A stretch of 64,000 bases of DNA from Anaerolineae bacterium (GTDB lineage: Bacteria > Chloroflexota > Anaerolineae > Aggregatilineales > J027): positions 190,219-254,218 of the forward strand of contig JAJTXY010000002.1 in the NCBI GenBank assembly GCA_021463865.1, in the 5' to 3' direction. Made by a program: the position numbers and the translations under genes. The notes below the pieces were generated by a model, which did no database searches, was not told where the DNA came from, and worked only from the letters and a program-made list of their open reading frames with translations. Each line of letters starts with the position of its first letter. Positions within the stretch are counted from its first letter, which is position 1. Shown here piece by piece: positions 8,001-16,480 of the stretch.

Positions 8001-9736
8001 ATGTGATTGAAATCAAGATTGGGCAGGGCGCTAAACCGGGGGAAGGTGGGATGCTGCCCGCGTCAAAGGTCAGCCCACAGGTCGCCGAAGCCCGCCATAC
8101 TACGCCCTACGTTGCCTTGATTTCGCCGTCCAACAATCACGACCTATATTCGATTGAAGACCTTGCGCAACTGATCGAGGAACTTAAGACGGTCAATCCC
8201 GAAGCCAAAGTATCGGTCAAAGTGCCTGTCGTGCCGGGAATCGGGGTCATCGCGGTTGGGGTTGCCAAAGCTGGCGCGGATATTATCAATATCACCGGAT
8301 ATGATGGCGCAACCGGGGCGGCCCGTCGTCACTCTTTGCAATACGTTGGCCTGCCCACCGAAATCGGCGTGATTCAGGCCCACCGCGCCCTGATTGAATC
8401 CGGCTTGCGTCACCGAGTCGAATTGTGGTGTGACGGCGGCATGAAGACGGGTAGTGATGCGGTCAAGATGATTTTGCTCGGCGCGAACCGGATTGGTTTT
8501 GCGACAATGGCGATGGTAGCGATTGGCTGTACCATCTGTCGTAAATGTCATGAAGGGACGTGTCATGTCGGCATCACTACCCACATTAAGACCGTCGAAG
8601 AAGCCACCGAAAAAGGCCTCAAGAGTTTTGTCCCTCGTGATTACGATATGGCGGTTGAGGGTATTGTCCGTGTATTTAATGTCATCGCCGATGAGATGCG
8701 CCGCCTTACTGCCCAATTGGGATCAACCTGCCTGCAAGATTTGGTGGGGCGTGCCGATTTGTTGGAACAGGTGGCGGGTCTGGACATGGTAGACCTCTCC
8801 ACTATGCTCTACCACATGCCGATGAAACCCCGCCTGCTCTCCGAACCCGGCATTGGTCGCCGCCTGACCCGTCCACGTAACAGTTTGACCCACACCATCA
8901 GCAACCTGATTCTCAGCGCCGTGCAAGATGGGGAACAAGAAGCCACCTATGAAGATGAGGTCATGGCCTATGACCGTGCGCTTGGGGCATATCTGGCAGG
9001 CGAGATTGTCCGTAACCCGCGTATCGCGCAACGGCTCAACTGCGCCCACCTCAATTTCGGCCCGTCCTCGATTGCCGGCAATGGCTTTGCAGCATGGACA
9101 ACCGACCAACTCGACATTTTTATCGAAGGCGGGGCACAGGACGGCGTAGCGAAAAGCGCCAATGGTGGACGAGTGGTGGTCATGAAAGGGTTAAATCACA
9201 AAGGTACGCGCTTGGATGGCAGTGTGGGCAAGAGTTTTGCTTATGGTGCACAACGCGGTCTGTTGATTGTACAAGGCAATGCCGATTCCCGCGCCTGCAT
9301 CCGCCTATCTGGTGCGGATGTCATCTTTGGCGGCGAAATCACCGAACCGCTGGATGATACGAGTGTTAATGTTGGCACCCGCGCCAACCTCAAAGGCTTC
9401 GCGTGTGAATACATGACCTCCGGGCGAGTCATCATCATGGGCGACCCCGGCCCCTATGCCTTTGCGGGGATGACAGGTGGTACGGTCTATCAACAACTCA
9501 CCCCCGAAATGGGCTTTGATGAAAATACGCTACGCCGCCGTTTTGCCAAAGGTGCAACCGTCACCATTCAGCCATTGGACGAGAGTGACATCACCCAACT
9601 GCGTGATTTGTTTGGCTACTATATCGAAGCTCTCGAACAAACCTCCCAAATCGAAGATGCCGACCGGATTGTGGCCCTGATGGAACCGGGTACACTGGCC
9701 CGCCGCTTCGTGAAGGTTGTCCCGGTTAAGAATTAA
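5084..9736 (+). CDS. gltB: Glutamate synthase large subunit
   Basis: Makes two glutamates from glutamine and 2-oxoglutarate in nitrogen assimilation. At 1550 residues it has the normal family length. The class II glutaminase domain is recognised by EHDACALI, where C23 is the expected nucleophile exposed after removal of a short propeptide, then GDGAGIQTD and MGHNGEINTI. The central region keeps LVGSLGHDGPLAVLS and VTNPAIDREREAE. The FMN-binding barrel has KPGEGGMLPASKVS, then a 3Fe-4S cluster motif CTICRKCHEGTCHVG. A glycine-rich beta-helix ends the protein. Several motifs are shifted from the usual forms (NNHDLYS, GYDGATGAARRHS), so it is a divergent branch. No gltD small subunit is adjacent: a distant NADPH subunit or ferredoxin may supply electrons. 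The start is ATG after GAGGG. Confidence 0.92.
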   Translation: MTIPNIRTDTPPDSPDGPEHDACALIMSVRKGGESTYGTLKRSIHALSHMGHRTGFVEGEGDGAGIQTDIPRQLWGKKLSEAGLRSSIATDPRFWVGHCFIPANEDWREISEILNAHFNDAGLNLLIAEPGPVVMNALGRQARQNAPLFIQLAGYGETSDVDNVLFRVQSEVEKILPIHFASLSSHVVVYKVRGSVEVLPRFYPDLQDRTYYTAMALCHARYSTNTASSFERVQPFPLMGHNGEINTISRFRQEAVQIGAELDPNNSDSQDIDRTLQTLCAKYGLSVIEGLEILFPPVPFEVENMPKPLQAVYNRLRQSFGPYAQGPAAIIARYANMAVVSVDALGLRPLWFVETEKEFIFSSERGVVPLENMMCDPRPLAPGEKMAVRLNRGKSVEVFDHAEIRQYVMKQAFQREVPQFAERYWSDWSSYSVPGEVRTRGGDGGGVAQSLAQAEVAVDTALMEVATLAATVEMPWQYAQARAVDAVVMAATGWNREQIQEIESVVDTSGKDLVGSLGHDGPLAVLSKNRVNVADFFKETVAVVTNPAIDREREAEAFSTRMIVGARPAIGAAPHPDDILVVLETPILSGGHPTLGDAELVRAVAEPYGTMSIEDLLERFSSRVAWLTLGLYPGETANAAINRLAHEAVNAVRSDVQCLVLDDTQTLEENLGWLDPHLAAGVIDRTLREADDEVNLRRRAGIVVRSASIRTLHDVILLCGLGADAVNPYAMFVVAIGADKKSKTLTGQDSIKAQRTVLKNLTAGLEKVTSTIGCHELRGYGRTFSSIGLAPSVAGMLNTPNYFGSEKVGLTWERLDREADIRAAELRGEAKAQIARVDRFYPKFWKKAEAVAHGEMSLDEFIEMYRNLKEEVPIALRHIIEIKHLTDSISPEHVEIGVDIHDMPLLISAMSFGSQGELAYRAYAEAAKRLNIVCVNGEGGELPDLMNRYHNNRGQQVASGRFGVNAEFLNSAYVIEIKIGQGAKPGEGGMLPASKVSPQVAEARHTTPYVALISPSNNHDLYSIEDLAQLIEELKTVNPEAKVSVKVPVVPGIGVIAVGVAKAGADIINITGYDGATGAARRHSLQYVGLPTEIGVIQAHRALIESGLRHRVELWCDGGMKTGSDAVKMILLGANRIGFATMAMVAIGCTICRKCHEGTCHVGITTHIKTVEEATEKGLKSFVPRDYDMAVEGIVRVFNVIADEMRRLTAQLGSTCLQDLVGRADLLEQVAGLDMVDLSTMLYHMPMKPRLLSEPGIGRRLTRPRNSLTHTISNLILSAVQDGEQEATYEDEVMAYDRALGAYLAGEIVRNPRIAQRLNCAHLNFGPSSIAGNGFAAWTTDQLDIFIEGGAQDGVAKSANGGRVVVMKGLNHKGTRLDGSVGKSFAYGAQRGLLIVQGNADSRACIRLSGADVIFGGEITEPLDDTSVNVGTRANLKGFACEYMTSGRVIIMGDPGPYAFAGMTGGTVYQQLTPEMGFDENTLRRRFAKGATVTIQPLDESDITQLRDLFGYYIEALEQTSQIEDADRIVALMEPGTLARRFVKVVPVKN

Positions 9737-9750
9737 TCGAATAGGAAACC

Positions 9751-9786
9751 GAGGGGTATTGTGGTTTAAATACCCCTCTTATTTAT
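9751..9786 (+). terminator. Terminator of gltB
   Basis: A perfect 10-base-pair stem (9751-9760 with 9769-9778), eight-base loop and a T-rich tail TTATTTAT. The stop codon of the convergent PD40 gene falls inside the loop. Confidence 0.8.
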
Positions 9787-10324
9787 CCGCTGTTGCGAAC
9801 CCAAGCCCACTCCGGCAAAAACGACACTTATACCGACCAAGATAAGATAATCCCAAGCTTTATCAATGGGTGGCGACCAACTAATGAAGGTTACTTCGGG
9901 ATGTATATTTGCCAAAAGCTCTTTGCGGCTGCCATCATTGCGTATTCGATAGACCGCAAGATCGTCACCAGAGTAATAGGCTATCCACTCTCCATCAGGC
10001 GATAACACAGCATCATAAAAAATGGAGTCCGCGATTATCTGCTCAAAATGGCTGCCATCTGACCGTATTCGATAGACGCCTTTCGTGAAAGGGTCTTCAT
10101 AAGAACTATTCCGAAAATAAATCCATTTTCCATCGGGCGACCAAATAGGATAGGCCCCACCTCCCATCGCATGTAGTTCCTCATTATTGAGATCATAGTT
10201 GATTGAAATAATCCGAAAAGCCAAGCCAAGCAGGGGCAGGTTGCAGCCGAGCAATAAACAAGGCACTGCTCAACACCAACAACAACATACTAAAAATCAG
10301 GCTGAGGAAGTTAAGTAATCTCAT
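9766..10324 (-). pseudogene. Membrane-anchored PD40 (WD40-like) protein with apparent frameshift
   Basis: The reading frame 10266-9766 (166 residues) has two PD40-type blades, YPIWSPDGKWIYF and AVLSPDGEWIAYY, as in TolB-like propellers, and a C-terminal membrane helix. It has only a weak GTG start. One frame over, an ATG at 10324 opens 43 residues (MRLLNFLSLIFSMLLLVLSS and on), an ideal signal anchor, stopping at 10193 where the PD40 frame is already open. A TATAAT lies six bases before that ATG. The natural protein therefore seems to be the N-terminal anchor joined to the PD40 part, with a single +1 shift between 10266 and 10193. It may be a decayed gene, a sequencing error or programmed frameshifting. 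Function unknown. Confidence 0.5.
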
Positions 10325-10330
10325 ATCCCC

Positions 10331-10336
10331 ATTATA
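10331..10336 (-). promoter_or_regulatory. -10 element for the PD40 gene, leaderless arrangement
   Basis: TATAAT on the minus strand (10336-10331) ends six bases before the ATG at 10324, so the transcript would begin at the start codon. This supports 10324 as the true start. Confidence 0.45.
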
Positions 10337-10462
10337 AACTCAAGCCATCATCAGCGTAATCACATCGTAGGGCAAGTCGCCAGCACATCCCTCAAATTTG
10401 TGTACAATATTCACCGACGCCGTAGCTCAAAAACCTTTGCGGCTTTGTGTGGAGAATCTTGC

Positions 10463-13120
10463 ATGAAAAAATGCACTTTAATCATGGGAGCCTTGCTCCT
10501 ACTGCTGACCGTTTCGGGCATAACGTTTGCCGTGCCCCCTCACCAAGCCCCGCCAGAGCCAATTGTCTATGGGGATACCGCAACAGGCAGCATCAGCGAA
10601 ATTCAGACCGAAGCCCGTTATGTGGTCGAGGCGGCGCAGGGAGATCGTTTGGTTGCGCTGGCCTCAACGACCAACGGCGACCTTGACCCCCTTCTAAATT
10701 TGACCTCAGTTGAAGGTACGCTGTTGGCGAGTGATGACAATGGCGGCGGTGGAACGACGGCCCAAATCACTTTTGTCGTGCCAGCGAGTGCGGCTTATTT
10801 AATCGTGGTGACGCGCTCCCCCGAAGGCGCAGGCAATACGACAGGTGATTTTCAATTAACGGTGACGAATGCCGCCGCACCTGTTGCCACTGAAGCCACC
10901 CCTGAAGTGGAAATTCCGACCTCGACTCCTGCCACTACTTCAAGCCCCGCCCGTTTGCAACCACTTCAATCCGGCACACCGACACGGGGCAGTGTGGACA
11001 CCGCCAGCACCTTTAATCTGTATTGGTTTGAGGGCACAGCCGGACAGGAAATCAGCCTTTCGCCAGATACCACCAGCCCCTTGCAGCCGCTTTTGGTACT
11101 CTACGGGGCCGACTTCAGCGAAATCCTGCGTGCCCAACCGGGCCAAGTCCTGAATGCCACCTTAGAGGATAACGGCATCTATTTTGTCGCGGCAGCGCAG
11201 GTTGAACCCGGCAGCAGCGGCGAGTATGCCTTCACCTTCGCCAATGGCACGGGTAATACCGGCTCATCCATTGACCGCGATTTCCTGTTGTACGGTCAAA
11301 ATATCAGTGGCAGTGTCTCCAATACCACGCCCACCACCCGTTTTCGTTTTCGCGCTGAAGCGGGGGATGCCGTTACCATCAACATGAATGCTATCGGCGG
11401 CGATTTGGACAGCTACCTTTTATTGGTAGACTCAAGTGGCAGCACCATCGCGGAAGATGATAACAGTGGCGGTAATGGCGATGCCCAAATTAGTACGACC
11501 ATGCCGACCAGCGGCGAATTTTTCATTATTGCCACCCGTTTAGGCCAAGCGCAGGGCGTGACGACGGGCGAATTTTTATTAGCCCTGATTTCCGATGCCC
11601 CACCGCGTTTACCCCAAGCAACCCCACCAACCCTGCCCACCGAATATGCTGAATTCCCACGCCTGACCTATGGCGAAAGTGCTGAGGGTGAAGTGAGCAA
11701 CGCCGTATTCCTAACCGTCTATGTTTTTGAGGGGCGGGCCGGGGACAATGTGAATATTGTAATGCAGGCCACCGGCGGCAATCTGGACAGCTATATGGTG
11801 CTGTTGGATGATGCACGCATCCCGCTACAAGATGCCGACGACATCAGTGAGACCAACAAAAATGCCCAACTGCAATTTACCCTGCCGCGTGACGCCTTTT
11901 ATGCCATTGTCGCCACCCGTTTCGATCAGGGCGAGGGAACAACAGAAGGCACTTTTGAACTTAGCCTTGACCTTGCCTCCAACGATCAGGCCCCCGGCAA
12001 CCCCGTTTTAGATGAACTCGTTACCGAGCGTTTGGCAGCGGGTGATACCCCCTCCGGTACATTTGAACCACTGCGTTTCGCCAGCCTCTATTCCTTCACT
12101 GCTGTTGAAAATTCACTGATAGACTTCGCCGTAACCGCCGACGGAGGTGAAACGGGCACGTTGATTTTGACGGATGCCTTCTTGAATCCCATCAGCGTCT
12201 CCAACAACGGCGTCCTCTTGGCAATTCCGGCCCCGGTGAGCGGCGACTATCTGGTCATTGTAGCTCCCCAAGCTGGCCCGGCTGCGAATATCTCCGGCGG
12301 TTTTTTTGTGGCGTTGAACGCGGGCGCAGGTGAAACCGATACCCCGCCTGATGATGGGAATACGACAACCGGTGGCACTGCTGCCCCCGTCGCCATCGCC
12401 TATGGGACAAGCGTGCGCGGACGTATCACCGAAGACGTCACCGCCGAACAATATGTTTTTCAGGGGCGGGGTGGGGACATTGTAGATATTTCCATGACCT
12501 CTAATGGCCCGGATATTTTGGACTGTTTTCTGCAACTGCTGGATGCGAATGGGGATGTTATTGAAGAAAACGACGACATTGACCCCGGCGTCATTCGGGA
12601 TTCGCTCATCACCGCCACCTTGCCGAGCGATGGTCAATATACGATTGTCGCTACCCATTTTGAAGACCCAACGGGGCAGGTTGAGCAGACCTTTGGCAAC
12701 TATACGCTGACCCTTGCCTATCGTGACCCCACTACCGCTGGGGTAGATCGAGAAGCACGGGCGATCAATTTTGACCAAAGCCTCAGCGACACGATTGATG
12801 CCGACACCTATCTGTATTTTTATTACTTCACGGGCACACAGGGCGATACCATCACCATTACGGTAGATACAACCGAGGGCAACTTAGACCCCCTTCTCTA
12901 TCTCTACACCTACGATTCGGCTAATCAACCGCGTCTGTTGACGGCCAATGACGATAGTCCCTTAGGCAGTACATATGACCCGTACATTGAATACCGTTTG
13001 CCACGTACTGGAACCTATTTGATTGCCGTTACACGTTATGCTGAAACTGCCGCCAATCCAACCGCCGGGACGTATACCATCACCCTGCAAAATTTGGGGG
13101 CAGGCCCCACTAGCCAGTAG
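10463..13120 (+). CDS. Secreted protein with seven PPC-like repeats
   Basis: 885 residues from the ATG at 10463, which has GGAG nine bases upstream. The in-frame residues before it are not plausible. A classic signal peptide (KKCTLIMGALLLLL and on) is followed by about seven repeats of roughly 105 residues that resemble the bacterial pre-peptidase C-terminal (PPC) beta-sandwich. Each runs YG..x..G.I, a strand with Y.F.A..GD, GNLDP.L.L or similar, a DDN-type turn, and Y.I.ATR. A Thr/Pro linker (about residues 137-160) separates repeats 1 and 2. No peptidase domain is attached, so it is a stand-alone exported repeat protein, perhaps for cell-surface binding. The next gene encodes a shorter relative. 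Confidence 0.8.
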   Translation: MKKCTLIMGALLLLLTVSGITFAVPPHQAPPEPIVYGDTATGSISEIQTEARYVVEAAQGDRLVALASTTNGDLDPLLNLTSVEGTLLASDDNGGGGTTAQITFVVPASAAYLIVVTRSPEGAGNTTGDFQLTVTNAAAPVATEATPEVEIPTSTPATTSSPARLQPLQSGTPTRGSVDTASTFNLYWFEGTAGQEISLSPDTTSPLQPLLVLYGADFSEILRAQPGQVLNATLEDNGIYFVAAAQVEPGSSGEYAFTFANGTGNTGSSIDRDFLLYGQNISGSVSNTTPTTRFRFRAEAGDAVTINMNAIGGDLDSYLLLVDSSGSTIAEDDNSGGNGDAQISTTMPTSGEFFIIATRLGQAQGVTTGEFLLALISDAPPRLPQATPPTLPTEYAEFPRLTYGESAEGEVSNAVFLTVYVFEGRAGDNVNIVMQATGGNLDSYMVLLDDARIPLQDADDISETNKNAQLQFTLPRDAFYAIVATRFDQGEGTTEGTFELSLDLASNDQAPGNPVLDELVTERLAAGDTPSGTFEPLRFASLYSFTAVENSLIDFAVTADGGETGTLILTDAFLNPISVSNNGVLLAIPAPVSGDYLVIVAPQAGPAANISGGFFVALNAGAGETDTPPDDGNTTTGGTAAPVAIAYGTSVRGRITEDVTAEQYVFQGRGGDIVDISMTSNGPDILDCFLQLLDANGDVIEENDDIDPGVIRDSLITATLPSDGQYTIVATHFEDPTGQVEQTFGNYTLTLAYRDPTTAGVDREARAINFDQSLSDTIDADTYLYFYYFTGTQGDTITITVDTTEGNLDPLLYLYTYDSANQPRLLTANDDSPLGSTYDPYIEYRLPRTGTYLIAVTRYAETAANPTAGTYTITLQNLGAGPTSQ

Positions 13121-13130
13121 AACGGGTCGT

Positions 13131-14600
13131 ATGCGAAAGGCACTGTTTTTTATCACTCTCCTGCTGCTGATCTCAAGCTATCCATCCGCTTATGGCGATT
13201 CCTATCGGCAGCAGGGGGATCAACTCCCCTTTGGCGAAACCGTGACAGGCGAGATTACCAACGAGGAATTTCGCCAGTTATATACGTTTTCCGGTAACGA
13301 GGGGCAGGTGATCGCCATCCGCATGACCCGTGTGGAGGGTGATCTTGATCCAGTGGTGCTTCTCATGAATACCAACGGCGTCGTTTTGAGCTACAGTGAC
13401 GATGAGGACGAAGGCCGCAACGCTCTGATAAGCTCCCAGCGCCTCCCCACCAACGGCACCTATGTCGTTATTGCCACACGCTTTGGACACGAACACGGCA
13501 GCACCACAGGCACATACGAAATCCGTATGGACAGCCTTGGCGCAACGGCTTCCAGCGGCTCTAGTCTGAATCTAGGCACGTCTATTGTGGGGGAAATCAC
13601 CAACGAACGGCATGAGGTCATCTATACTTTTGAGGCCGAACGTGGGCAGGTCATCAATATCTATATGAAACGCACCAGTGGCAATCTTGACCCCCTCTTG
13701 GATTTGTTTGATGCCAGCGGCGGCTATCTCATCAGTGGCGATGACGACCCGAATTCCTATGGCAGTCTCAACGCCGCGATTTTGAATTTTATGATTCCCA
13801 ACAACGGGAGTTATATCATTCGGGCGACGCGCTGGGGTTATGATGTGGGTACAAGTTCGGGGAGCTTCTTGATTGAACTGACTGAAATCCCCCCTGAAAC
13901 ATTAGGGACACGCCCCGCCAATGCCCGCTTTATGGCCTATGACGATACCGTAACCTCCCAAATTGATAATGAAATCTCCATCCGATTTTTTCAATTTGAG
14001 GCCACACGCGGGGATGTGATTTCTGCCGTCGCCACCCGTGAAACAGGCAACATCTCCCCTCAACTGAGCCTGCTCTATATGGATTTACGTCCGATCAGTG
14101 TAGGCACAACGGGTTCGGGCCAAGAGGAATCGCGTATTAGTGCGACCATTCCCGAAAATGGGCGCTATTTGTTGGCGGTCTCCCGTTTTCGCGGCACAGA
14201 GGGTACATCCGAAGGAGAGTTTTCACTAACCCTGATTGGGCGGCAGGGCATCGGCGGCGGGGTTGCCCTCGAAATTGTCTACGAGGCACAGGTGACAGGC
14301 ATCATTGACAGCGCCCATACCTCCGAAACCTACATTTTTCTGGGCGAGGAAGGTGATCTAGTCACTATAACCATGCAGCGCTTAGATGGGAATCTCGATT
14401 GCCTGCTCACCTTGCAAGATGAAACAGGCAAACAGTTGATTTTTAACGACGATATTGAGCAGGGCGTGGTGCAAGATTCAAGAATTTCCCGCTTTCGTCT
14501 GCCTGCCGATGGCCTCTATAGCATCGAAGCCTCCCGTTTTGACCGCATCGCAGGTACAACCAGCGGGGCCTATTCTCTGACCCTTGTGAAAGAGAATTAG
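13131..14600 (+). CDS. Secreted protein with four PPC-like repeats
   Basis: 489 residues from the ATG at 13131, ten bases after the stop of the previous gene. The upstream in-frame extension overlaps that gene and is rejected. It has a signal peptide (MRKALFFITLLLLISS) and four PPC-like repeats, e.g. GEITNEEFRQLYTFSG, then GDLDPVVLLMNTNG, DDEDEG and YVVIATRFGHEHG. The repeats match those of the 885-residue neighbour in order and motif, so the pair probably arose by duplication and are co-transcribed. No catalytic domain is present. A surface or extracellular binding role is likely, substrate unknown. Confidence 0.8.
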   Translation: MRKALFFITLLLLISSYPSAYGDSYRQQGDQLPFGETVTGEITNEEFRQLYTFSGNEGQVIAIRMTRVEGDLDPVVLLMNTNGVVLSYSDDEDEGRNALISSQRLPTNGTYVVIATRFGHEHGSTTGTYEIRMDSLGATASSGSSLNLGTSIVGEITNERHEVIYTFEAERGQVINIYMKRTSGNLDPLLDLFDASGGYLISGDDDPNSYGSLNAAILNFMIPNNGSYIIRATRWGYDVGTSSGSFLIELTEIPPETLGTRPANARFMAYDDTVTSQIDNEISIRFFQFEATRGDVISAVATRETGNISPQLSLLYMDLRPISVGTTGSGQEESRISATIPENGRYLLAVSRFRGTEGTSEGEFSLTLIGRQGIGGGVALEIVYEAQVTGIIDSAHTSETYIFLGEEGDLVTITMQRLDGNLDCLLTLQDETGKQLIFNDDIEQGVVQDSRISRFRLPADGLYSIEASRFDRIAGTTSGAYSLTLVKEN

Positions 14601-15187
14601 TCCTTATCAGACCGCTGCCTTTCCCGAAAATGCGCCACATTGTAGCGATTAGCACAGCGCTCCCCGCAAAATCGGCGTGATTTGTTCTTGGATACGTCTA
14701 TAAAAACCTCTTGGCAAGGCGCGGCGGCACAAACTTTCAATCGTTCCGTTCCATACTGCTGCAAGGCCAATGTCAGTCCTAGACCCACCTGAACTGCCAA
14801 TTGTTCCCGAAGAGCCACATTCGTCAGGACTGCGTATTTTATTTCTATTGGTTCAATCCCACTTATGATGGCCTGCAAATTTACCGGGGTTGCCCCCAAT
14901 AGGCCATTAATTACCCTTTGAATTTCAACAGGTTCACTAGTCTCCAATCGCAGAAATATCTCACGCAGTTGGTCACGTAACTGGCGAATTTTCAGGAATT
15001 CCATTTCGGTGAGTGGCTCACTCATTTCAGTATGGCGCTGCTCCAAAAATTCCTGCAAATCGGCGGGCGTGCGCAAAAATTCCGGTTCATCCAAAAACGG
15101 ATCATAGGTGTTGGCAAAATCCACCACAAATTGAATAAGCTGTTCGCTGTAATGACTCAATTGAATTTGACTCCTTACATATTCCAT
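14597..15187 (-). CDS. CGNR zinc-finger (ABATE-type) transcriptional regulator
   Basis: 196 residues from the ATG at 15187. The C-terminus carries a CGNR-type treble-clef zinc finger: KVCAAAPCQEVFIDVSKNK, then RRFCGERCANRYNVAHFRER, with four cysteines and the usual arginine/asparagine run. The N-terminal about 140 residues are helical, as in the ABATE (putative stress-induced transcription regulator) domain. Members are predicted DNA-binding regulators that often control a nearby transporter. Here the gene is divergent from an MFS exporter across 60 bases. A TATAAT sits just upstream of the start. Its end overlaps the convergent PPC gene by four bases. Confidence 0.75.
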   Translation of the reverse strand: MEYVRSQIQLSHYSEQLIQFVVDFANTYDPFLDEPEFLRTPADLQEFLEQRHTEMSEPLTEMEFLKIRQLRDQLREIFLRLETSEPVEIQRVINGLLGATPVNLQAIISGIEPIEIKYAVLTNVALREQLAVQVGLGLTLALQQYGTERLKVCAAAPCQEVFIDVSKNKSRRFCGERCANRYNVAHFRERQRSDKD

Positions 15188-15203
15188 GATATTATACCGT
15201 AAG

Positions 15204-15234
15204 CACCATAAAATATTTTGACACTTACACCATA
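15204..15234. promoter_or_regulatory. Direct repeats between regulator and MFS gene, candidate operator
   Basis: CACCATA occurs at 15204-15210 and again at 15228-15234, 24 bases apart, within the only 60 bases separating the divergent start codons. A TATAAT for the regulator gene (minus strand) lies at 15190-15195. Repeats at about two helical turns suit a regulator binding one face of the DNA. Confidence 0.35.
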
Positions 15235-15247
15235 TAGGAGTCAAGGG

Positions 15248-16480
15248 ATGGAAAACATTGCCCGTTCATTAAACTCGCCTCGGAACAATTTTTGGATATT
15301 GTGGAGTTCAACCACAGCCTCTAATTTAGCGGATGGTCTCTTCAAAATCTCCCTGCCTATTCTTGCTGCCGGACTTACCCAGTCTCCCGGATTGGTGGCA
15401 GGTGTAACCTTTGCGATAACACTCCCTTGGCCTGTTTTAGCCTTGCACGCCGGAGTTTTGGCAGACCGTTATGATCGTCGTTTGATGATGGTTACAGCCA
15501 ATCTATTACGGGTCGTCGTGCTTTCTACCATTGTATTATTTGCGGCTACCAACCTCGTTTCCATCTGGATGTTATATGGCTGCGCCCTGCTGCTGGGTAT
15601 TGCCGAAACCTTTGCCGACACTGCGGCGATGGCACTTATTCCAGCGGTAGTACAGTCCAGTTCGCTCGAAAAAGCCAATGCACGGTTGGTCGCCACCCAA
15701 ACCCTCACCAATGAATTTATCGGGCCTGCGCTGGGTGGGCTGCTCACCACCATCGGCGTAGCCTTAACGCTCGGACTCAGCAGCGGTCTATATGCCCTTG
15801 CCATGTTCTTTTTGCTCAATTTGGTCGGCATCTTCCGGTCAGAGCGCGTACACTCTACCACAATTTCAGCCGATCTTAGCGAAGGGTTGAGTTATTTAGC
15901 CCGACAACGCCTTCTCCGAACTTTGACACTCATTGTGGGAGTAATGGCAGGTTGTTGGAGCGCATGGTTAGCGATTTTAGTTGTCTATGTGGTCGAGCCG
16001 GGACCAGTCGGATTAGATAAATGGGGCTACGGCTTATTATTGGCAGGCATCGGCACAGGGGGATTCATCGGCACACTGATTGTCAACCCAATCACCCGTT
16101 GGCTGGGTCGGCGCTGGGCGATCGGCATGGACATCCTCGGCACGTTCACAATGATGGCAGTTCCGGCGATTACCACCAACCCCATTTTCATTGGCATCGC
16201 AGCTATTATCGGTGGCATGGGTGGAACGATGTGGTCAGTCGTCGTGGCGACCCTACGGCAAAAAATCGTGCCCGATCATTTGTTGGGGCGGGTCAGTGGC
16301 GCGATGCGTTTGGTAGGTTGGGGAACCTTACCTATTGGGGCAGCATTCGCGGGTATCATTGCCCAAACCGTTGGCGTCCGCATGGTGTTTGCCCTATGCG
16401 CTCTGATAACCTGCCTGTTGTTTATTCCGTTTTTCCGCATTATAACAGATGAGGTAATCTCAACTTCGCTCCGTGAATAA
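15248..16480 (+). CDS. MFS transporter (multidrug/exporter type)
   Basis: 410 residues from the ATG at 15248, preceded by AGGAG. The ten residues upstream in frame are rejected. It has about twelve hydrophobic helices and the loop 2-3 signature GVLADRYDRRLMMV, characteristic of the major facilitator superfamily, with a central cytoplasmic loop near residues 190-215. Overall pattern is that of drug or siderophore exporters (EntS-like). The substrate is not readable. The divergent CGNR-type regulator probably controls it, and azlC begins inside its last codons, so the exporter and azlCD form one operon, suggesting shared induction. Confidence 0.85.
   Translation: MENIARSLNSPRNNFWILWSSTTASNLADGLFKISLPILAAGLTQSPGLVAGVTFAITLPWPVLALHAGVLADRYDRRLMMVTANLLRVVVLSTIVLFAATNLVSIWMLYGCALLLGIAETFADTAAMALIPAVVQSSSLEKANARLVATQTLTNEFIGPALGGLLTTIGVALTLGLSSGLYALAMFFLLNLVGIFRSERVHSTTISADLSEGLSYLARQRLLRTLTLIVGVMAGCWSAWLAILVVYVVEPGPVGLDKWGYGLLLAGIGTGGFIGTLIVNPITRWLGRRWAIGMDILGTFTMMAVPAITTNPIFIGIAAIIGGMGGTMWSVVVATLRQKIVPDHLLGRVSGAMRLVGWGTLPIGAAFAGIIAQTVGVRMVFALCALITCLLFIPFFRIITDEVISTSLRE

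Noticed and set aside
8144-8716. 190-codon open frame on the minus strand inside gltB
   Set aside because: Lies opposite the conserved FMN-barrel coding region and has no family-like sequence or ribosome site. It is a shadow of gltB.
12113-12778. 221-codon minus-strand frame within the PPC-repeat gene
   Set aside because: Antisense to clear repeat coding with good codon pattern on the plus strand; no recognisable motif.
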